A stretch of DNA of 64,000 nucleotides from Puffinus mauretanicus. Lineage: Eukaryota > Chordata > Aves > Procellariiformes > Procellariidae. Made by a program: the position numbers and the translations under genes. The notes below the pieces were generated by a model. It made no database searches. It had not been told where the DNA came from and worked only from the letters and a program-made list of their open reading frames with translations. Of this stretch, positions 1 to 12,239 are shown piece by piece. The first letter of the stretch is position 1, and the number at the start of each line of letters is the position of its first letter. The stretch is from the NCBI GenBank assembly GCA_023333565.1, contig JAJKFH010000385.1:2356001-2420000 (forward strand), written 5' to 3'.

Positions 1-3000
1 CTGAGATAGTGCCTGCCGCTCTTAATTGGTGTGTGGGGTGCCACTGCCTCATGCTTGACCTTGTCTTGATCTTATTTATTCGGGTAGCACTCAAGAGGCC
101 ACAGCTCCTTTGTGAGTAGTGTAAAACAGGGAAGTATAAAATGCAAATAGTCAAGACAGGCCCCAAAAGAAATGTCACAACATGCAAGGAAAATGAATAA
201 GGTAGTAGCAGCAAGAAACATCATAGCTTTATGCCTCGTCCTTTTTGGATGGAAGATAAGGGGTAAGGCTGGGGGGAGGGGTGGGATGAAGGAAAGGCAG
301 CAAGGCTGCTTGAAGATGTGGAGATGGAGATAAGGGGTGGAAAAAACCCAGCTCTTCACTGTGGGGCAATGGAAATCCACGGGAGTGCGCAGAGGTCCTT
401 GATCTGGGTTCTGCTGCAAATGGACAGATTCACTCTCCCCTTCTCATTGAATCCAGCCGCTACCGCTGCACGGCAGGGAGAGGGGAGATGGAGCATCCCT
501 GTCTGGCTTCTGCTGTTGCCAGGGTGGCTGATGAATCTCCTTCGCCACCCTTCTCGTCTGCATGTCTGGCTTTAGTTTGCTTTTCTCTTTTCTGTGCAAT
601 GCTGTTGTGGAAGGCCATGGATATTGACTCATTTTAACAGTCAGCTGATGTATTCAACAGGGAGGTTATTTTGCTAAGTAAGCTACAAAGCAAAACACCG
701 AGAAGCATATTGCCGTGAAATAAAATACAGACTCTAATTGACGCAGTAGTTTTGAATAAATCTTTCCATTGTCACAGTCAGCGCAGTAAATGCCAAGGCC
801 TGTCAGCAACACTTCTTAGTTACCTACCCAAGGTAATTATATAGCTCTTCTCACTGCAGAATCCAACTGCATCCCAATTTGAGGTATTAATCTGTTTTCA
901 ATCCCAGTTTATGGCTTTTTACCCAAACACAATAAAAAAACAAGGCAAAAATAAATGACAGGCTTCATCTTGCAAGATAGTCAGATCTCTGCTTGCAGAT
1001 AGTCAGATCTCTGCTTGCAGAGCCAAAATAACTTGGAGATCACTGTAGATGTCTTGCTGGGAGTGCGTGGGCGAGGCGGTGCCACAGCAGAGAACTGAAG
1101 TCAGCTCTTTCAAGAGCCTTACACTGGGCCACCCATCCTTTTGGGGAGAAATGGCCTTGGGGAAGTAATGTGCAATTTCTCCCTTCTCCTTTTACGTCCA
1201 TACTCCCAGGCAGTCCCAGTCCCCGTGGGCACAGGCCGAACGTTCAATTTAGCAAACATTTGCAGACAGCCCACACCACCCACATGCGAGGTTTATAAAC
1301 AGTAAATTTGCTGCGTTTAGTTATGGAACTGAGATGCTTTTCATCCCTTTACAACTTCAAACTTGCGTCTGAGCAGGAACAGCAGCTGCTCTGTCCTTGG
1401 AGTTGCCCGAGTCTATATGCAAGAGAGGCATCCAATGTGCACTTACGCTGAAATTTTACATCTGTCCTTCTGGGTGGCCACCTAAGAGTATTTCCACTCT
1501 GAACATGTAAAATCATTTTATGGGTGGAATGAGAGGAAAAATGAAACCCCGATTCATGAGAAATATGGGGCGGAGGGAGCAGAAAAGGCGATGTCACTGA
1601 TTGCAGTCTTCTGCTATTGCAGACCAGACATCACACGGCCCCTTTCACAAAATTAATGGTTTAGTGAAAAAAAAAGTTCTGACATGAGTCTGGCCCCAAA
1701 CTATGTCCTGTGCACCTCAGCGACTTCATCTGGCATCCTTGCGTTGTAGTGCGGCAGGCACTCTCTCAGACTGCCATTAGGCTTTTGAAATTAGAAGAAA
1801 AAGAAAGGCCTTTTGTGGCATTTTGTGCAGAATAGGTTTAAATAATTTAAGTATTTAGGCTTCCAGAACTGATATTATATTTGGGGGGGAAAAAGTCAAT
1901 TTTTTATTTTCTCAAGTTTCTTCTGTTTTTCACAGGTGGCCCCCTTCTGTTCTCCTCTAGCACTAAAGGGCCAAAATTTGCTCTGGGAAATTTATCTGTA
2001 AAAATCTATTTAGTTCAAGATTCTGCCATTGTGAAGAAATCCCATTGTATTTAACAAGAGGTATTCAGGCAGGTCCTATAAAAAAGTATTATTGTCCTGC
2101 AAAATCTGCCCCAAAAACATTTTAGAATTTATTCGTGATAGTCTGTAGGGGTTTTTTTTCCAAACTACTATATGGCAAGGTTATAATTTTGTACTAACAA
2201 CTCAAAAAGTGTATGAAAAGATAATAATTTTCTATTAAATGCTAAAGGACTTTCCTCCATGAGGATATAAGCAAGCCCTACAGGAACTGGTAGTTACGCT
2301 GCAGAAGGATTTTTCAGGCTTAGAGAGCTTGGGGGAGGGTGTTTGAGTGCATTAGTATTCACTCCACATTCTTGCCTGCTGTTCCACTGTTTTGTGCCTC
2401 CATAAACTGCTCTGGATGCAGATCAAAATTATTTAAAAGAATTCACAGGGAGAAAAAACAGAGCAGCAGTTTCTATGTATTGCCTTCATTTTCATTGACA
2501 TTTACTGTTAGCCTTTTTATAGCAATATGAAAAAAGATGCAGAAGCAGAGAAGGGAAAGGCTTTCTCTGATAAGAAAGGCTTTTACATTTTAGAGAGAAG
2601 TTCTCACAACAAATCAAAGTGCTGTTAGCTTTCCTTGTGTAGTCAGCATCAACAATTTAAAGCAGCAGCACTGAATTCTTTAACTGAAAGGGCACTTTAT
2701 AATTGCTATTATTCTTTCTTGTTTGCAATATCTGCCTATACACAGGAAAAAGTATGTTCACCTCTTCTGTGTTAATCCTTTTTAACAGGGTGAACGTTCA
2801 CTTCCTCTCTTTTTATTTTCCACTTTGCAAGACTTTTGAGTCCTAAGCCAGTCCAAGAGCAGACCTAGCCAAGGAGCCATGCTTCCGGCTCCCCGAGTTG
2901 AAATCATAGCTGCAGGAACACTTACTGCAAAATTTCATGAAAGATCAAGTGGGCAGGATCACCTGCAATACATGGCTTTATCAAGCAAGTTCTGCTTTGC

Positions 3001-5984
3001 TCCTGCTAAAAGAAATCTGCTTCTTACTAGTAACTTGGAGGGAGGAGGCTTTAATTTATTGTTCACTGAGACAAGCCTGGTTCATGGCCCACCACCACTG
3101 ACTCTAGGCTCCTTCCTTCATTTTTGTCCTAGTAGCGATGTTCTTGAATCCTGACTCAAAAGGAACTTGTCTCACAGTACAAAGCTGTATTGCCTACTTT
3201 GATAGCAGCCCAGAAGAGTTCTAGTATCTCTAGAAATATAAAAGTATATGAAGATCCCCATGTACAAAAAAGGAGCAGAGGCTAGAAAGTTGAGGGGGAG
3301 CATCAAAGGCAAAAGCCCCCAAACACTGAGCAGATGAGCTTAGAAGAAAGCTGAGATGGAAGCTTAGAATTTTTTAGAAAAGTGAATAAAGGTGGATTCA
3401 AGTAAGAGGTGCATCTTGCACACACAGATACATATGGAGCAGTCAAACATCCAATGCTTAAAATGCACATTGCATGAAATACAGCAAGCCCATGGTGCTG
3501 AGGCACACTACGGTAGATGCAAAATCTTTAAATCAACAGCATTCCCTTGTGGACAATAGTCACTTGTCTCTGGCCAATTGCTTTAAAAGCCCTGGTCCCT
3601 GCTGGGTGAAGCGCTGGAATTTGTGCTGTTGCTCTCAGGGTGCCACCCTGCTGTGCGTATGGTGATGGAGAATAAATATGCATGAAGTCGACAGTTAGTT
3701 TGGCTTCCACCAAAGCTTAATTTAGCTCACTTGTCAGCGCAGAATAAGAGAAATTAATAACAATAATTAATAGTTCTTTTAACACAGTGAGTAAAGAGCA
3801 GCGTGTGATAAAAATGCTAAATCTGGGGAAACTTCAGAGCTGGGAGATGAGGACTGTGCAATGCACTCCACATTGCAGAGGAGGTAAAACATACTTTGCA
3901 GGGCACTGATGGACTAAACAAAAGAAAATGTCTGGTCAGAGGGAACAAAGGAATGTGCTGGAGCATCCAGGGAGGATGTAGCGCAGTCCATGCTGGCTGG
4001 AATGCATCTCCTGAGGAGGCTGAAATTCCTTCCACCTTCTTCCCCCTCCTTTTTCTGGTTTTCAACCTTCTCTGCCAAGAAAAGGACAAAAGCTTTATTA
4101 TGCCTGAAGTTTGGCCACAAGCAAAAGTACCTAAAAGGTGCTTCAGAGCATTTAGTACATGAGCATGTGCTATTTCTGCAGGGACGTGGCAAGCTTTCCG
4201 AGTGACTTTTGCCATCATCCACAAATTGCATATTCCTTCTGTGTTACTTCATGAAGGTCCCTCCTTTTTTTCTTGGCTTGCACCAGTGCACTTTCTTTGA
4301 AGCCAGAAGTTGCAGAGCTGACATTGTACAAGGAATTTCAAATAAATTCTGATAGCTGTTTTGGGGAGGAACATCGGGTGTTCATTATTGATTTTGTTAC
4401 TTTATTGTGATTGTTTCTGTGCATAGTCATAAGTGGGGCTTTTTGTGGGTGGTGCTGCATAAAGTCCAAGGAAGGCAGCATACTTTCTTAACAAACTTTA
4501 AAATGTTTTTAGAAGTACAACAAGTAGACGGCAGAGAAGTATATTCAATTTTTATAATATGTATACACACATATATTACATACACTTTATAAAAATCTTC
4601 CTTTATATTAGCTTGGCCTGCCCCGCAGACACTCATCTCCAACAGGCAGTGGGTTGCTCCCAGAGAGGGTGGATGGACTAGAAAGTAGAGAGTCTTCAAA
4701 CTTCACTCAAGAAGGGTGACTTATGAACGGAGGACAGTACTGATGAAGACACAGAGATGGTTGTAGGAAAATGGACAAACTGAGGCTGGCCTCAGTGGCA
4801 TGGTGAAGGAAACAAAAGCCACATGAAAAGAAACATGAAGATAATTAGGAAGGGAAAGGACCATGTCTCTCTCAAAGGTGTGGACAGGATGCTTTATCTC
4901 AATTCAGTGGGAAAAAGAGAGGCTGTTGGTGAAGTTCAAAGGAGCATGGTACTGATATGCCAGAGGGCAATGTCAGAAACTTTTTATAAATAAGGGCAAA
5001 AGCAATGCTATATGTGTCTGAAATTACTGGATTTGTAATGTTATTTACATACTTCACAGGACTGACATACAGATTGCTTGATATTTGCAGCTGGAAAATA
5101 CTGCTTTTATCCCCAATATTCTTACTTTGGTTGTTTTCCTTAAAAGGCTGCACGCTGTCACAGTGCTTTTTCTGTCCAACCTCAGTGAAGTCTACATTTG
5201 AGGTTCCAGTCTCTTATCTCACCTGTTTCAGATTCCTCAGCATTCAAAGTCCCTGCTGTACTGTAGAGGTTTACTGCCACAAGAAGCAGCCAAGTCCTGT
5301 GCCAAGGAGCAGCCAGCTTCTTCTCATTGATGATAACTGCCTTTAACTACCTTCCTGATTGGAAGGGGAGAGCCTAGCAATCCACAGGTGGTGAAACCAT
5401 TTGGATGTAAATGATACAGGCTGTCCATCAAGCTGCACAAGCCAATAGCTGGTTCATAGTTGAATGAACCCAGTGTCTGAGAGATTTAAATTCTGAGCAT
5501 GTAGCAAAAAAACCTCAGATGTCTATGCAAAATTCATTGAAGGCCGAGCACGGCATCATTGCTGGCCTGACATCCTTGCGTATGTGGAAAACCAGAAGGA
5601 GGGAAAATTGGTGCTATGTTAATGCCACCCAAATATACACAATGAAGTCAGACTGAAAGCAATGAAATTACAGCCGCTCCTCATGAGCTAACAGGACCAT
5701 TTTCCTTAACCAGTGACCTTCAATTACAGAGTAGCAAGCAAATTAGTAGAGACAAAAAAGAAAAACCTGTTAGCCAGAAAATCTTACTGGCTAAGGCTTG
5801 TCTTGTTTCAGTTGCAGTTTCTGTAGCTTTCGGTAAAGTATGTGCTGTCTCTTTTGGAGTACTGGTGTTAACTGGAAATGTTGATTCTGGGAACAATGGA
5901 TTCCTTCTTATCAAATGGTTGGGGTTTATGACTGAGTTTTTCAGAAGACCTTAAAGCTTTCTGAGTGCTTGAAGGGTCTGAATC
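1..5984. other. 5' intergenic flank, no gene seen
   Basis: AT-rich single-copy-looking DNA. The open frames here are all under 140 codons, lie on both strands, and show no recognisable domain or splice-linked exon series. Apart from a 22-bp tandem duplication near 976-1019 I see no structured repeat. In mammals the gene next to the TNFRSF11B 5' end is COLEC10, transcribed divergently. I looked on the minus strand for its collagen Gly-X-Y repeats and C-type lectin exons and did not find them. Confidence 0.6.
976..1019. repeat. 22-bp tandem duplication (2 copies)
   Basis: Two back-to-back identical 22-bp units at 976-997 and 998-1019, each holding the core CAGATCTCTGC. The perfect identity suggests a recent slippage or duplication event. 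No function is implied. Confidence 0.9.
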
Positions 5985-5987
5985 ATT

Positions 5988-7321
5988 GCAAGAAGCCTCC
6001 TGACAACTGGAGGCTAGACAATGTGACGCCCATCTACAAGAAGGGCTGGAAGGAGGATCCGGGCAACTACAGGCCAGTCAGCCTGACCTCGGTGCCGGGG
6101 AAGATCATGGAGCGGTTCGTTTTGAGGGCGCTCGTGAGCCATATCTGGGACAACCAGGGGATCAGGCCCAGCCAGCCCGGGTTCATGGAAGGCAGGTCCT
6201 GCTTGACCAACCTGATCTCCTTCTATGACCAGGTGACTCGCCTCGTGGATGAGGGAAAGGCTGTGGATGTGGTCTACCTGGACTTCAGTAAAGCCTTTGA
6301 CACTGTCTCCCACAGCATTCTCCTAGAGAAGCTGGCGGCTCACGGCTAGACAGGTACACTCTTCGCTGGGTAAAAAACTGGCTGGACGGCTGGGCCCAGA
6401 GAGTTGTGGTCAACGGAGTTAAATCCAGTTGGCGGCCGGTCATGAGCGGTGTTCCCCAGGGCTCAGTTTTGGGGCTCTTGTTCAATATCTTTATCAATCT
6501 GGATGAGGGGATCGAGTGCTCCCTCAGTAAGTTTGCAGATGACACCAAGTTGGGCGGGAGTGTTGATCTGCTGGAGGTGGAAGGCTCTGCAGAGGGACCT
6601 GGACAGGCTGGATCGATGGGCTGAGGCCAACTGTATGAGGTTCAACAAGGCCAAGTGCCGGGTCCTGCCGGCCACAACAACCCCATGCAGGCTTGGGGAA
6701 GAGTGGCTGGAAAGCTGCCCAGAGGAAAAGGACCTGGGGGTGCTGGTTGACAGCCGGCTGAACATGAGCCGGCAGTGTGCCCAGGTGGCCAAGAAGGCCA
6801 ACGGCATCCTGGCCTGTATCAGAAGTAGTGTGGCCAGCAGGAGCAGGGAGGTGATCGTGCCCCTGTACTCGGCACTGGTGAGGCCGCACCTCGAATCCTG
6901 TGTTCAGTTTTGGGCCCCTCACTACAAGAAGGACATGGAGGTGCTGGAGCGTGTCCAGAGGAGGGCAACAAAGCTGGTGAAGGGTCTGGAGCACAAGTCT
7001 TATGAGGAGCGGCTGAGGGAACTGGGACTGTTTAGCCTGGAGCAGAGGAGGCTGAGGGGAGACCTCATCGCGCTCTACAACTACCTGAAAGGAGGTTGTA
7101 GCGAGGTGGGTATTGGTCTCTTCTCCCAAGTAACAAGCGATAGGACGAGAGGAAATGGCCTCAAGTTGTGCCAGGGGAGGTTTAGGTTGGACATTAGGAG
7201 AAATTTCTTTACTGAAAGAGTGGTCAGGCCTTGGAACAGGCTGCCCAGGGAAGTGGTTGAGTCACCATCCCTGGAGGTATTTAAAACACATGTAGATGAG
7301 GCCCTTAGGGACATGGTGTAG
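5988..7321 (+). pseudogene. CR1 ORF2 remnant (reverse transcriptase, broken by frameshifts)
   Basis: Reverse transcriptase of a CR1 LINE. Palm motif A reads [13 protein letters not shown] (about 6277-6315), motif B reads GVPQGSVLG (about 6448-6474), and the catalytic FADD box of motif C is at 6532-6543. The C-terminal part is one open frame (6449-7321) ending in the CR1-typical [17 protein letters not shown]. The frame is broken twice. An apparent one-base loss near 6347 creates an immediate TAG, and a small indel near 6585-6600 returns translation to the first frame. The N-terminal endonuclease and ORF1 are absent. With only two frame breaks in about 1.3 kb it is a fairly young copy, but it cannot make a working protein. 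Confidence 0.92.
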
Positions 7322-7368
7322 CGGGCATGGTGGTGTTGGGTTGACAGCTGGACTCGATGGTCTTAATG

Positions 7369-7397
7369 ATTCTATGATTCTATGATTCTATGATTCT
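7369..7397 (+). repeat. CR1 3' terminal 8-bp repeat
   Basis: Three full copies of ATTCTATG plus a partial fourth mark the 3' end of the CR1 insertion. CR1 elements end in such short repeats in place of poly(A). Confidence 0.93.
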
Positions 7398-10300
7398 GAT
7401 GCCACAGAGATCAAGTGGATAAGGAAGAAATTCAAGGCCAAAAAAGTCAATGCAGGAATGACTAAATGAAACCGCCATTTCTCAGTTCCCAGCCCTCCAG
7501 CATTCCTAATGCTTGAGGTTGTTTGCCTGTAGGTCAGAGTGACTGTGAAGCAAGCTGGGATGCAAATTTACAGTGTAGCAGTTTGGTGGCCCCCATACAG
7601 AGGTACAGGGCTTACTCTCAACTACTGCCATCTGAAAGTTAGAAGTATGATCCTACTTGGTTCAGGTTGGTTACACAACCTGAAAAATTCACAAATCCAG
7701 ATGAGTGATGTGGTATGAATCCACTTTGAAAGGGGACTAGCGAAGATAAATGTTATTGCAAGCTAAGGGTGTCCACATAGGGAACCAGCACTTTTCAGAT
7801 TCACAAGCTGACTTAATTCCCTAGGTAGGCAAGCCCAAACAGCAACGAATATATGGCTTTCTTCACTTTGAAGTTGGAGGAGATGTTTGTATTTAATTGT
7901 TTATGTATGGTAACTTCATACACATTCTGTGACTCTAATTTTTCAGTTCCACCATTGCAACCTTCAAATCCTATAATCCAAATCATTCTGTTTTGATAGG
8001 ACAAGCTCCATCTTTCATTCTCTGGATACATAGTTTGACAAGTGACATCTTCCTTTTGGTATATTAGCACCTCGTATCTGCCTCCGATTTACAAAATGAG
8101 CCAAGGTCTCAATCAAAAAAATCAGGGAAAACCATTTACAAGATAAAACAAGCCACACAGTTAAAATAAAGATAACCGCTTAGGTATAAGTTTTCTTTTG
8201 ACAATATTATTAGCTGAATACCTTTTCTCTTCCTTCAGTATATGTTGGCATGAAATCTTTTCCCCGGGGTTTCTGACTTATATGAGAGAAAAGGAATGGA
8301 GAAATATCGCAGGGTGTTTTCACCTACTTCGGCAAAATCTGAAACATACTTTCCTACTACCTGAACCACAACACTGTTTGCAGATTATCAGGTTTCCTTA
8401 AGCCTCCATTTTCAAAGTTTTCCCAGGATAGTTCAGATCATCAGCTCTTACAATTTAAACAGAAAGATTAATTTCTAAGGGACTGCTGTAACAGCATGGT
8501 AGAATGCCAGATTGTTTCATTCTTGCAGCTACTAATATGTTTGCTTTCAGAGGCAATCGATCTTTTTGAGATCCCTCTTCTCCTGAGTTTGACAGAAATC
8601 TGTTAATGACGAAGCTCTGAGTGTTCTCTAAATGCAATGTGTGGTGAACTTTGAGTCCCAAGCCTGAAGCCACAGTCTTCCCACTGTTTGTTGCTTGGGC
8701 TCAATAAACATCACACTGATATATTGAGATGACTCAGCTGTGCAGCGTTCACCTGCCAGCACCAACTCACTGGTCTGGACTTGTGAGTTTTTCCAGATAG
8801 CAGACAGGCTGAAAGAGCAAAGCCATTTATAGACCTGGTGATTATAATGATGCATGGGAACAAAAATAGATTTATAACAATCATAACATCCAGGACAGCA
8901 ATACAAATAGTGAGGATAAAAACCAGGGAAAGATAAATACCTGTCTGGAAATATGACTACTACTGAATCAATAAGCTGATGTCCTACCAAAAGCACGTCA
9001 CTACGGATTGAAAGCAATGTGGTATCAGTAACTTTCAGTCTGCCCAATGGAAGCGGTCCTTTTTCTCCAGTTTTATGTGCTGTTACAAGTTGCAACGAAC
9101 CATTTCTGTTAACTAGAGGGCTGTTTCTGCATCACTTTTAACTAACGATTTTTAAAACAAGCTAGTCGTATTCCTGTACCATGGAATGGACTACTTAATG
9201 CCTATATTCACCACTTTAGGTTTGTTAGTAAAAGAAGAAATCCTGATATTTTTCAGTTTCTTTTCCTATTACATCTGGTAAGCTATGTTAAGGATAATGA
9301 ATAATTAAAGGGGCTTGACTTTTAAAAAACAATTTCAGGCTGTGTCCCTTCCCTGTTATGGCATGTAGTCACAAACGTGGTTCTTTTAAACACTGCTGAG
9401 AACAGCTTGGTTGTAGCATGGACAAGTGTTTATTACAGGGTTTACTGCCTTGTCCTATGATTCCATGCTCTGCAAAGCACATCTTAACTAATTCCCAAAG
9501 GCAAAGTGGCAATGCTGTAAAGCACTTGTGAAAACATTCAAACTGCAGTTTAAACCTTGTTAAAGCGCAGTTCTTCTCTGAAAAGTGACACTAAAAATGG
9601 CAGTGTGGGATCCTGTATTTATTGTCTATTTGTGATTTCCAGATCAAACATGTTAAGTACAACTATACAGTTCCCTCCTAACATCCACAGACTCCAATGA
9701 GATTAGATAGTTGAAACTTTCATGTTCATGTATCGTTAAGATGATGGTCTCCTTAGCATCTGTCCAAACCTGCTGTCCTCACTGAAACAGATACACCTTG
9801 GCCCCCTTCCATTCAGCTGAATGAGCTCAAGGAGGATCTGTTTTCTTCTCATTAACCTGTGTCAGTTTTTTCACTGCTTATGGGAGTAAAACATCTTTTC
9901 AGGCAGGTCAGCAAATCTAACACTGAACACAAATATACACAAAGCAGATGTGTTGAAGAAGCTGCTAATTCTTAACCATAGCCACATTTTCAGCTAAAGA
10001 ATTTTAATGGCTTTTTAATTTGTTTTCTGGTCTGTTTCACGGCATAAAATATTTCAATCTCTAGAAAATTCTGATGTGAACAGTATTCTCTATACATATT
10101 AACCTGTTTAAACACAGGCTTATGAGCTTCATTTTTATTTCTCTAGAGAGCCAGCTGTTGTGTATTTATGGCTGGCACCAGCAACGAGAAAACACAGCTC
10201 GATCCAAAGCCCACTGAAATTCAGTTACACTGTTCAATTAACCACGGGGAGCTTGCTATAGGTTTGGTGCTTTTCTTTCTGCTGTATCTGAGCGGGAAGC

Positions 10301-11587
10301 AATCAGCCTCACCCACTGCCCAGGGACCTCTGAGTTGACGCTGGGGCTTGCTGTTCCCAATCAGGAGAAGAGACACATTGCCATGTCCAGCTCTTGGCCT
10401 CTGAGGGAATAAAGCTAGTTTGGCTTAAATAACTTCTGCTGGTGGAGTTGCTATAGCATTCTGGTTGACACTTAAATTTGGTCCCTACAGGGAGAATACG
10501 GTGCTCATGCATAGCTACCTTACATGGTTGAAGATGGCCATTTCAAAAATAGTCCTTCCCCCTACCCCACAACGAAAATGTAGAAATGTAGATCCTGTTT
10601 ATTGGCACTACTCTCCCTTTATCTGGGCAGTATGTTCATAAATATATCTAAGAATGAATAGGTGCTGAAGTACTAGAAGGCTCTGACAAGATTACAGGAA
10701 CAGTTACAGCATCCATTCAAGGTGCAATGGTAATTGAGTGGTGACTACTACCCAACAGATGCCAGCAATACTCCTGTGGGTGGTGGGGTTTCCGTGCCAG
10801 TTTTCACATCACCTCTTACAAAGAACTCATCACTAATTCAAGTGTCTTGAATTTTTATCGTCCTGATGAGTGTAATCAGCATCTGTTTCAATCTTAGGTT
10901 ATGCTTGATGGGTATTCAAACGGTTACAGATGTGTAAGGAGGAATGCGCGAGGCTATCCTTGAAGACGATGGTTTCCTGACTTAGCGTAGCTGAATTTTT
11001 GTGAAACAATATGCAGGCTTTTTCCACCTCACTCTTTTGCCAATCCCGCACAGCCTTGTGACTCAAAGGGGCAAAACTGCACAAGCCAGAGCCAACGTGG
11101 GCCCCAGATTCCAAATGCTCGAGAGCTGGAATATCCAGAGCTGAGGTTTTGGTCTGGCCTGTGAAAAGGGAGAGAAAGCCATCTGAAAAACTGAAGGCAC
11201 ATCTGGGTTTGGCTTCTACTCCAGGATCCCACAGCCTCCCGTAATCACTTTCTGAATATCTGCAGGTTGGGAAAAGAAATCCTTTCTCCGCACCTTTGCT
11301 TGGGAAGCAGTGCTCAGCTCTGTGCCTGGTACACGCAGGTTCCCCAGGGCTTCCAGGGCGCCCTCTGAGAAATCCAGGGAGGCAAGACCAGCAGGGTTTA
11401 ATCCTTACGGCTTTAGAAAAATGCCTTTTTCTAACTAAAAGCACCGCGTGGCAAGTGGGGGAAGGAAGAACAGGCCCCTGAGTGGGGTCTCTCCTGTGGA
11501 CAAGGGCTTGCTGAAAACATTAAACCTTCCCTGTTTTCAGACACCGAATGTCACTGGAAAATCACAACGGCTCATGGAAAAGCCCCA
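7398..11587. other. 5' intergenic flank, no gene seen
   Basis: No gene is supported. The longest open frames are on the minus strand (8628-9095, 155 codons; 10899-11444, 181 codons). Neither has a recognisable domain, signal peptide or splice context, and the second begins to overlap the GC-rich promoter region, where chance open frames are common. Distal TNFRSF11B enhancers could lie here but cannot be called without alignment. Confidence 0.55.
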
Positions 11588-11975
11588 TATCGTTCCCACA
11601 GGTCTCTCCTCCTCGCAAAGCCCCTCGGGGCTGGTGCTGGCCGGCGGGTGGCCCAGCCGGCCGGACACCCGTCATGTCGCGCAGGCCTGCCTTGGCAGGC
11701 AGCAAGGGCAGAGGGGCCATTCCTCGCATTCCTGCCTCAGCAGGGAAGGGAAGCCGGCAGGGATCCGGAGCCCCCTTCCTCCCTGGGAAACGGCAGCCCC
11801 GCGTGTGCTGGAGGGCCCTGCGAGCGGGCGGCCGCGCTGGGCAGGGCCGTGGGGCCCAGCCGCCAGCAGTGATTTTTAACCGTGTCCCCCGTGAGCCTGG
11901 GGTGCCGAGGGAGCCGCTGTCCTCCCCGGGGCGCGCGTCTCCCCGCCAAGCCAGCGGCTCAGGGGAGAGGAGGGG
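11588..11975. promoter_or_regulatory. CpG-dense block upstream of TNFRSF11B
   Basis: A sharp rise in GC and CpG content compared with the AT-rich flanks, including GCGGCCGC (about 11829-11836) and GGGGCGCGCG (about 11929-11938). It ends about 250-280 bp upstream of the predicted transcription start. This looks like a promoter-associated CpG island. Open frames in both strands across it are expected by-products of high GC and are not called as genes. I did not compute a formal observed/expected CpG ratio. Confidence 0.75.
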
Positions 11976-11976
11976 G

Positions 11977-11998
11977 AGACAGACAGACAGACAGACAG
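11977..11998. repeat. (AGAC)n microsatellite
   Basis: About five and a half copies of AGAC, adjoining a purine-rich stretch, roughly 240 bp upstream of the TATA box. Its position in the promoter makes length polymorphism potentially relevant to expression. Confidence 0.95.
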
Positions 11999-12056
11999 AG
12001 CCCAATTAAACCCTCCCCTGGCCAGCCCCTGACACTCCCTCCTGCATTTTCCAGTC

Positions 12057-12063
12057 TGTGGTT
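12057..12063 (+). promoter_or_regulatory. RUNX-type site TGTGGTT
   Basis: TGTGGTT matches the RUNX core TGYGGT and lies about 160 bp upstream of the TATA box. RUNX2 is an established activator of the mammalian OPG promoter in osteoblasts. That this copy is bound in this species is inference from the motif and its position. Confidence 0.45.
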
Positions 12064-12111
12064 AGAGCACTCAAAGGGTTCCATTAAGTCATCAAGTTTT
12101 ACAGGTTCCTT

Positions 12112-12157
12112 AAAAAAAAAAAAAAGAGGGGGAGAGAGAGCGAGCGAGAGAGAAAAG
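12112..12157 (+). repeat. Poly(A) plus (GA)n purine tract in promoter
   Basis: Fourteen A residues (12112-12125) followed by a GA/GC-GA run form an all-purine or nearly all-purine strand of about 45 bases. It lies 60 bp upstream of the TATA box. Such tracts exclude nucleosomes and can bind GAGA-type factors; that is inference. Confidence 0.85.
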
Positions 12158-12180
12158 TTTGGTCATGGTAGGGAATGAGT

Positions 12181-12188
12181 GATCAAAG
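12181..12188 (+). promoter_or_regulatory. TCF/LEF-type site GATCAAAG
   Basis: GATCAAAG contains a perfect WWCAAAG TCF/LEF core, 30 bp upstream of the TATA box. OPG is a well-known Wnt/beta-catenin target in mammalian osteoblasts, so a proximal TCF site fits the known regulation. Occupancy is not shown by sequence alone. Confidence 0.5.
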
Positions 12189-12218
12189 CTGAGCCAAAGC
12201 TTCCTGTTACACCGGGAC

Positions 12219-12229
12219 TATATATATAT
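12219..12229 (+). promoter_or_regulatory. TNFRSF11B: TATA box of TNFRSF11B
   Basis: An 11-bp alternating TATATATATAT run sits 107-117 bp upstream of the start codon, downstream of the CpG-dense block. With the usual spacing, transcription would begin near 12248-12256, giving a 5' UTR of about 80-90 bases. It is the only TATA-like run in the proximal promoter. Confidence 0.7.
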
Positions 12230-12239
12230 CGTGTCTTTA

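Larger units (their letters stand above)
5985..7397 (+). mobile_element. CR1 LINE, 5'-truncated, with intact 3' end
   Basis: A non-LTR retrotransposon of the CR1 family, the dominant LINE of birds. The visible part covers most of the reverse transcriptase and the whole C-terminal region of ORF2, followed by a short 3' UTR and a terminal 8-bp tandem repeat (ATTCTATG, about 3.6 copies, 7369-7397). Both the microsatellite-like tail in place of poly(A) and the 5' truncation are typical of CR1. The left edge is approximate because the flank grades into unique sequence without a visible target duplication. It lies about 5 kb upstream of the TNFRSF11B start codon, in the same orientation. It is the best preserved of the five CR1 copies here. 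Confidence 0.95.

Noticed and set aside
6524..7129. 201-codon minus-strand open frame
   Set aside because: Antisense shadow of the CR1 ORF2 remnant on the + strand.
8628..9095. 155-codon minus-strand open frame
   Set aside because: No recognisable domain, no signal peptide, no repeat or splice context, and atypical composition. Frames of this size occur by chance in 64 kb.
10899..11444. 181-codon minus-strand open frame near the OPG promoter
   Set aside because: Low-complexity-free but no family signature. I considered a divergent gene such as COLEC10; it lacks collagen repeats and a C-type lectin pattern.
11562..12005. Overlapping open frames on both strands upstream of TNFRSF11B
   Set aside because: By-products of the GC- and CpG-rich promoter region. 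Products are rich in Pro, Arg, Gly and Ala with no domain.
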